A stretch of DNA of 64,000 nt, taken from the NCBI RefSeq assembly GCF_039872765.1, contig NZ_JBDPZC010000001.1, forward strand, positions 1,054,001 to 1,118,000, written 5' to 3'. The number at the start of each line of letters is the position of its first letter. Within the stretch, counting starts at the first letter, position 1. The position numbers and the translations under genes were made by a program. This DNA comes from Roseateles_B flavus. Lineage in GTDB: Bacteria > Pseudomonadota > Gammaproteobacteria > Burkholderiales > Burkholderiaceae_C. Under the pieces are notes generated by a model that was given only the letters and a program-made list of their open reading frames with translations, had not been told where the DNA came from and did no database searches. Below, piece after piece: positions 59,585-64,000 of this stretch.

Positions 59585-61006
59585 GTGAACCTGACCCAGC
59601 TGATCCCCATCCTCCTCGCCCGCTGGCGCACGGCGCTCGCCGTCTTCGCGACGGTGGTGCTGGGGGTGCTGGTCGTGACCCTGGCCACGACCAGCAAGTA
59701 CACGGCCACGGCGTCGGTGGTGGCTGATGTCAAGCCGGACCCGGTCTCGGCGATGCTGATGCAGAGCTCGATCACGCCGGCCTACATCGCGACCCAGGTC
59801 GATGTGATCCGCAGCGATCGCGTCGCCCAGCGCGTGGTGCGCAACGCCAAGCTGGCAGACGATCCCGAAGTGCGGGCCCGCTGGCTCAAGGCAACCCGGG
59901 GCGAAGGCAAGATCGACGCCTGGATGGCCGACTCCCTGCGGCCCGGCCTGGAAGTGAAGCCCTCGCTGCAGTCCAGCATCATCGAGGTGTCCTACAAGTC
60001 GCCGGATCCACGCTTCGCGGCCAATATGGCCAATGCCTTCGTGCAGGCCTATATCGAGGTGACGCTGGACCTCAAGGTCGACCCGGCCCGCCAGTACCGC
60101 AGCTTCTTCGACTCCCGGGCCAAGGAGGCCCGTGAACGCCTGGAAGAGGCCCAGGCCAAGCTCTCGGCCTTCCAGAAGGACAACGGCATCATCGCCACCG
60201 ACGAGCGTCTGGACGTCGAGAACGCGCGCCTCAACGAGCTCTCCACCCAGCTGGTGACGCTGCAGGCGATCAGCGCCGAGTCCAGCAGCCGGCAGAACCA
60301 GGCGGCCACCTCGGGTGACCGCATCCAGGAAGTGCTGGTCAACCCCGTGATCGGGTCCCTGAAGTCGGACCTCAGCCGGGCCGAGGGCAAGCTGCAGGAG
60401 CTCAACGCACGCTACGGTGAGAACCACCCGCAGGTCGTCGAGGCCCGCGCCAATATCGCCGAGCTCAAGGCTCGGGTGGACGCCGAGGTCCGGCGCGTGA
60501 CCGGCGGCGTGGGCGTGGCCGCCTCCATCAACCGCGCCCGGGAGGCCGATGTGCGCGCCTCGCTGGAGGCCCAGCGCGGCAAGCTGCTGCGCATGAAGGC
60601 GCTGCGCGACGAAGGCTCGGTGCTGCTGCGCGACGTCGAGAACGCCCAGCGTGCCTACGACGCGATCCAGACCCGGCTGACCCAGACCAGCCTGGAAAGC
60701 CAGACCACGCTGTCCAACGTCAATATCCTGACCCAGGCCGAGCCGCCGCTGACGCCGTCCTCGCCCAAGACCTACCTGAACTTGCTCATGGGCGTCTTCC
60801 TGGGCACTTTCATGGGGCTGCTCGCCGCCCTGGCCCATGAGCTGCTGGACCGCCGCCTGCGCAGCGTCCAGGACCTGGCCATGATCGCGGACCTGCCGGT
60901 GCTTGCGACCATCCCCGGCGCCGATGCTGGCCGCGGCTCCTCCGCCTGGCACCGCCTGCGCTGGCGCAGGCCCCGTCCCGTGGTCTCGAACAAGGCCTCC
61001 GCATGA
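59585..61006 (+). CDS. epsF: EpsF, chain-length determinant (Wzz/GumC-like)
   Basis: A 473-residue inner-membrane polysaccharide co-polymerase. Two membrane segments flank a long periplasmic coiled coil: one near residues 15-35 (ALAVFATVVLGVLVVTLA) and one near 398-420 (LNLLMGVFLGTFMGLLAAL). The coiled coil (about 165-345) is rich in Glu, Ala, Arg and Leu. It sets polymer length together with its kinase-like partner. Translation starts with GTG at 59585. It overlaps epsG by four bases. Confidence 0.93.
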   Translation: MNLTQLIPILLARWRTALAVFATVVLGVLVVTLATTSKYTATASVVADVKPDPVSAMLMQSSITPAYIATQVDVIRSDRVAQRVVRNAKLADDPEVRARWLKATRGEGKIDAWMADSLRPGLEVKPSLQSSIIEVSYKSPDPRFAANMANAFVQAYIEVTLDLKVDPARQYRSFFDSRAKEARERLEEAQAKLSAFQKDNGIIATDERLDVENARLNELSTQLVTLQAISAESSSRQNQAATSGDRIQEVLVNPVIGSLKSDLSRAEGKLQELNARYGENHPQVVEARANIAELKARVDAEVRRVTGGVGVAASINRAREADVRASLEAQRGKLLRMKALRDEGSVLLRDVENAQRAYDAIQTRLTQTSLESQTTLSNVNILTQAEPPLTPSSPKTYLNLLMGVFLGTFMGLLAALAHELLDRRLRSVQDLAMIADLPVLATIPGADAGRGSSAWHRLRWRRPRPVVSNKASA

Positions 61007-61884
61007 ACGACATCCCGAACGCCCAGGCACAGGGCCTGGCGCGCGAGCCGTCCATCGGCGCCCTGATCAGCCAGACGCGCAACCTCAGCGCCGAGCAGGT
61101 CGAGCAGGTGCTGGCCTATCAGCGCCAGCACGGCCTGCGCTTCGGTGATGCCGCCGTGCAGCTGGGCTTTGCCAGCACCGACGACGTGCTCTTCGCCCTG
61201 GCCCAGCAGTTCCAGTACCCGGTCGCATCGAACACCGGGCCGGCCCTGAGTCCGGAGCTGGTCAGCCTCAGCCAGCCTTTCGGCGCTCAGGCCGAGGCCT
61301 TCCGCGCTGCCCGCAGCCAGCTGCTGATGCGCCTGCAGCAGCAGGGGCGCGAGCCGCGCGCCCTGGCGGTGGTGAGCCCGGAGCCGGGCGATGGCAAGAG
61401 CTTCTTCTGCGCCAACCTGGCGGTGGCCCTGGCCCAGCTGGGGGGGCGCACCCTGCTGATCGATGCCGACATGCGCCATCCCCGCCAGCATCAGCTCTTC
61501 CTCCTGGAGGGGCAGGGCCGCTGCGAGGGTCTGGCCGATGTGCTCTCGGGGCGCGCGGGCCAGGGCGTGATCCGCCAAGTCGAGGGCGTGCCCAGCCTGT
61601 TCGTGCTGCCAGTGGGCACGCCGCCGCCCAATCCGCTGGAGCTGGTCGAGCGGCCGGCCTTCGGCCTGCTGCTGCGTGACCTCCTGGGCCGCTTCGACCA
61701 TGTGCTGATTGACACCCCTGCGGCCAGCCTGGGTTCGGACAGCTTCGTGATCGCCGCCCGTGCCGGCGCCGCCGTCGTGCTGGCCCGCCGCCATCAATCG
61801 CGCATGGCGGCCCTTCAGGACCTGGTGGGCAGCTTCTCGCACAGCCCGGCAGAGATCCTGGGCGTCATCTTCAACGAGCACTGA
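61003..61884 (+). CDS. epsG: EpsG, chain-length tyrosine kinase-like ATPase
   Basis: A 293-residue cytoplasmic BY-kinase-like protein. The N-terminal part resembles the GspE-N/EpsE-like domain (GALISQTRNLSAEQVEQVL). The Walker A is PEPGDGKS (near 127), followed by Walker A' (LLIDADMRHP) and Walker B (VLIDTPAA). The C-terminus lacks a Tyr cluster, so autophosphorylation as in Wzc may not occur. It works with EpsF in one inner-membrane complex; ATGA coupling confirms the pair. Confidence 0.92.
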   Translation: MNDIPNAQAQGLAREPSIGALISQTRNLSAEQVEQVLAYQRQHGLRFGDAAVQLGFASTDDVLFALAQQFQYPVASNTGPALSPELVSLSQPFGAQAEAFRAARSQLLMRLQQQGREPRALAVVSPEPGDGKSFFCANLAVALAQLGGRTLLIDADMRHPRQHQLFLLEGQGRCEGLADVLSGRAGQGVIRQVEGVPSLFVLPVGTPPPNPLELVERPAFGLLLRDLLGRFDHVLIDTPAASLGSDSFVIAARAGAAVVLARRHQSRMAALQDLVGSFSHSPAEILGVIFNEH

Positions 61885-61897
61885 AGGGCCGGGCCAG

Positions 61898-62782
61898 GTG
61901 AGTCCGGCTGAGGCCGCCCCCCGCAGCGCCTGGCAGGTCCTCGCGCAGCTGCCGCGGCCCCTGCGCCCGCTGCTGGCCTGGCTGCTGCTGGGCTGGGTGC
62001 TGCTGTTCGGGCGCAGCTACTGGGACCTCTTCCACGGCCTGTGGACCAGCGACGAACAGGGCCATGGCCCCATGATCCTCGCCGTGGGCCTGTGGCTGCT
62101 GGCCCGCCGCCTGCTGTCCCTGCGCGAGGCGCAGGGCACGGCCTGGGGCCTGCCGCCCCTGGCGCTGGGCCTGGCGGTCTATCTGCTGGGGCGCTCGCAG
62201 TCGATCTGGACCCTGGAGATCGGCGCACAGCCCCTGGTGCTGGCCGGCCTGGTGCTGCTCTTCCTGGGCTGGCGCGGCCTGCGCCTGGCCGCCTTCCCGC
62301 TCTTCTTCCTGCTCTTCATGATTCCCTGGCCGGGCGACTGGACCGCAGCGCTGACCACGCCGCTGAAGATCGCCGTCTCCGGCGTGGCGAGCCAGCTGCT
62401 GTACTGGGCGGGCTATCCGGTCGGCCAGTCCGGTGTGGTACTGACCGTCGGGCCCTACCAGCTGATGGTGGCCGATGCCTGCGCCGGCCTCAACTCGCTC
62501 TTCACCCTCGAGGCCCTGGGCCTGCTGTACATGAACGTCATGCAGCACACGGCGGTGTGGCGCAACACGGCGCTGGCCCTGCTGGTCGTGCCCATCTCCT
62601 TCGCCGCCAACGTGCTGCGCGTGCTGGTGCTGGTGCTGGTGACCTATCACTTCGGTGACGCGGCCGGGCAGGGCTTCATCCACGGCTTCGCGGGCCTGCT
62701 GCTGATGCTGGCCGCCCTGCTGCTGATCATGGCGGTGGACGGCCTGCTGGGCCGCCTGGCGCGCTGGCGGGGCTGGTCATGA
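61898..62782 (+). CDS. xrtB: Exosortase B
   Basis: A 294-residue integral-membrane transpeptidase-like protein with about eight hydrophobic segments. The catalytic triad is Cys195 (ADACAGLNS), Arg241 (ANVLRVLVL) and His262 (FIHGFAG). Exosortases cleave PEP-CTERM signals; this EpsH-type form is embedded in exopolysaccharide loci. The start is GTG at 61898 (GGGCCAG upstream). A PEP-CTERM protein is encoded at 31780-32844 in the same window. It overlaps epsI by four bases. Confidence 0.93.
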   Translation: MSPAEAAPRSAWQVLAQLPRPLRPLLAWLLLGWVLLFGRSYWDLFHGLWTSDEQGHGPMILAVGLWLLARRLLSLREAQGTAWGLPPLALGLAVYLLGRSQSIWTLEIGAQPLVLAGLVLLFLGWRGLRLAAFPLFFLLFMIPWPGDWTAALTTPLKIAVSGVASQLLYWAGYPVGQSGVVLTVGPYQLMVADACAGLNSLFTLEALGLLYMNVMQHTAVWRNTALALLVVPISFAANVLRVLVLVLVTYHFGDAAGQGFIHGFAGLLLMLAALLLIMAVDGLLGRLARWRGWS

Positions 62783-63465
62783 GGGCTGCACGCCGCGCCC
62801 TGCTGCTGGCCGCCGCCATGGGCGGCACCGGCCTGCTGGCCGAGCGCCTGCGGCCGCAACGCTTCCTGGCCGACGAACAGGCGCGGCTGCCCCTGGCCGG
62901 GCTGATGCCCGATCACTTCGGATCATGGACCCGCGACCCCAGCGTCGCCCCCCTGCTGCCCAATCCGCAGCAGCAGCAGGTCCTCGCCGACACCTACGAC
63001 GAAGTGCTGGCCCTGAGCTTCCGCAACGCCGCCCGTCAGCTGGTCATGCTGAGCCTGGCCTACGGCCGCAACCAGCACAAGGGCATGCTGGTCCATCGCC
63101 CCGAGATCTGCTACCCGGCCCAGGGCTTCCGGCTCGAGCAGGACGTCGTCGACGCCACCGTGGCCCTGGACGACGGCCCGCTGCCGCTCAAGCGCCTGGT
63201 GGCCAGCCAGGGCCGGCGCCACGAGCCCATCAGCTACTGGGTGGTGGTGGGCGACACGCTGACGGCCTTTGGCTACCCGCACCGCTGGGTGGCGCTGCGC
63301 TACGGCCTGCAGGGCCTGATCCCGGACGGCGTGCTGGTGCGCGTGTCCTCCCTGAACACCGACAATGCGGAGGGCTTTGCGCTGCAGGCCGCCTTCATCC
63401 GCGAATGGGCACGGGCGCTGAGCCCCGCCGCCCGGCTGCGCCTGCTGGGCCGCGGCCATGGTTGA
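62779..63465 (+). CDS. epsI: EpsI, exosortase-associated periplasmic protein
   Basis: A 228-residue EpsI-family protein that always accompanies exosortase genes. An N-terminal membrane/signal segment (ALLLAAAMGGTGLLAERL) is followed by a soluble domain with YGRNQHKGMLVHRPEICYPAQGF, the EpsI signature with a conserved His and Cys. Its biochemical role is unknown, though it may help the exosortase release or bind product. It ends the xrtB-epsI pair; gmd starts 33 bases later. Confidence 0.92.
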   Translation: MRAARRALLLAAAMGGTGLLAERLRPQRFLADEQARLPLAGLMPDHFGSWTRDPSVAPLLPNPQQQQVLADTYDEVLALSFRNAARQLVMLSLAYGRNQHKGMLVHRPEICYPAQGFRLEQDVVDATVALDDGPLPLKRLVASQGRRHEPISYWVVVGDTLTAFGYPHRWVALRYGLQGLIPDGVLVRVSSLNTDNAEGFALQAAFIREWARALSPAARLRLLGRGHG

Positions 63466-63497
63466 ACCTTCCTGAACGCAGCTGTGGGGATGCACGC

Positions 63498-64000
63498 ATG
63501 AGCATGAAGAAAGCGCTGATCACCGGCGTCACGGGCCAGGACGGGGCCTATCTGGCCGAGCTGCTGCTGGGCAAGGGCTACGAGGTGCATGGCATCAAGC
63601 GCCGGGCCTCGTCCTTCAACACCGACCGTATCGACCACCTCTACCAGGACCCGCACGTCGACAACCAGCGCTTCGTCCTGCACTACGGCGACCTGACCGA
63701 CAGCAGCAACCTCATCCGCATCATCCAGCAGGTGCAGCCGGACGAGATCTACAACCTCGCCGCCATGAGCCATGTCGCGGTGAGCTTCGAGATGCCCGAG
63801 TACACGGCCAATGCCGACGGCCTGGGCACCCTGCGACTGCTCGAGGCCATCCGCATGCTGGGCCTGGAGAAGAAGACCCGCTTCTACCAGGCCTCCACCT
63901 CCGAGCTCTACGGCCTGGTGCAGGAGACGCCGCAGCGCGAGAGCACGCCCTTCTACCCGCGCAGCCCTTATGCGGTGGCCAAGCTCTACGCCTACTGGAT
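63498..64000 (+). CDS. gmd: GDP-mannose 4,6-dehydratase (3' end outside window)
   Basis: The first 167 residues of Gmd, which converts GDP-mannose to GDP-4-keto-6-deoxymannose, the precursor of GDP-fucose, rhamnose or perosamine sugars. The NADP-binding motif is ITGVTGQDGAYLAELLL. RRASSFNTDRIDHLYQDPH and YNLAAMSHVAVSFEMPEYTA are family hallmarks, and the catalytic region (STSELYG, then YPRSPYAVAK) is reached before the window ends. A second ATG lies two codons in. It supplies deoxysugar for the exopolysaccharide. Confidence 0.96.
   Translation, partial: MSMKKALITGVTGQDGAYLAELLLGKGYEVHGIKRRASSFNTDRIDHLYQDPHVDNQRFVLHYGDLTDSSNLIRIIQQVQPDEIYNLAAMSHVAVSFEMPEYTANADGLGTLRLLEAIRMLGLEKKTRFYQASTSELYGLVQETPQRESTPFYPRSPYAVAKLYAYW

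Overview
The window is about 64 kb of very GC-rich DNA with dense, short-spaced genes. Gene content and order point to a betaproteobacterium of the order Burkholderiales, most likely the Roseateles/Rubrivivax/Leptothrix (Sphaerotilaceae) neighbourhood. The evidence is the yceD-rpmF-plsX-fab block followed by mucD-lepA-lepB-rnc-era-recO-pdxJ-acpS-nagZ, rne divergent from rluC, the HIT/6S/DUF971/ubiE neighbourhood, and an EpsD-EpsI/exosortase B exopolysaccharide locus. The genus is inference. I see no tRNA, rRNA, CRISPR array, prophage or insertion sequence.

Layout. 0-3.7 kb: end of a membrane protein, DEAD-box helicase rhlE, then an RsmI-like methylase and a Maf/YceF pyrophosphatase (minus strand) divergent from yceD. 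3.8-10.7 kb: rpmF, plsX and fabH-fabD-fabG-acpP-fabF. 10.9-21.5 kb: envelope protease mucD, then translation, secretion, RNA and repair genes (lepA, lepB, rnc, era, recO), pdxJ, an acetyltransferase, acpS and nagZ. The sigma-E block (rpoE-rseA-rseB) expected between fabF and mucD in related genomes is absent. 21.6-31.7 kb: a secreted unknown, a POT peptide transporter, RNase E with a long divergent leader shared with rluC, then a HAD phosphatase, a Rieske protein and a signal peptide peptidase. 31.8-36.8 kb: a PEP-CTERM surface protein, a ChaN-like protein, an aldehyde dehydrogenase and a DUF2325 coiled-coil protein. 37-38.2 kb: an iron module (hemP, a 7-1-7 Fur box, bfr, bfd). 38.3-42.9 kb: a five-gene ABC / LolA-like / outer-membrane-barrel cassette with no obvious named function. 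43.1-44 kb: two low-complexity secreted proteins, one His/Lys-rich. 44.2-53.1 kb: gamma-glutamyltransferase, an MFS exporter plus acetyltransferase with a possible attenuating leader, ugpQ and a 1300-residue FAD/Fe-S dehydrogenase. 53.1-54 kb: a gene-free block built from a ~290-bp tandem duplication carrying four copies of one hairpin. 54-57.4 kb: a Bug-family binding protein, a HIT protein, a probable 6S RNA, DUF971 and ubiE. 57.7-64 kb: epsD-epsE-epsF-epsG-xrtB-epsI-gmd, cut by the window end.

How parts connect. The fab block, acpS and plsX supply acyl-ACP and phospholipid precursors. lepB, mucD and sppA act in envelope protein quality control. Exosortase B at 61.9 kb could in principle process the PEP-CTERM protein at 31.8 kb. 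The bfr/bfd/hemP genes form an iron store-and-release unit around one operator, but this Bfr has Thr where the ferroxidase ligand Glu127 is expected.

Most unusual signals: a dispersed 16-base motif (GCAAGACCTGACCCCA) found eight times with at most two mismatches; the repeated-hairpin block at 53 kb; a promoter-plus-terminator small transcript upstream of lepA; the ABC/LolA-like/barrel cassette; and the alternative hairpins with a short Arg-rich reading frame ahead of the MFS gene.
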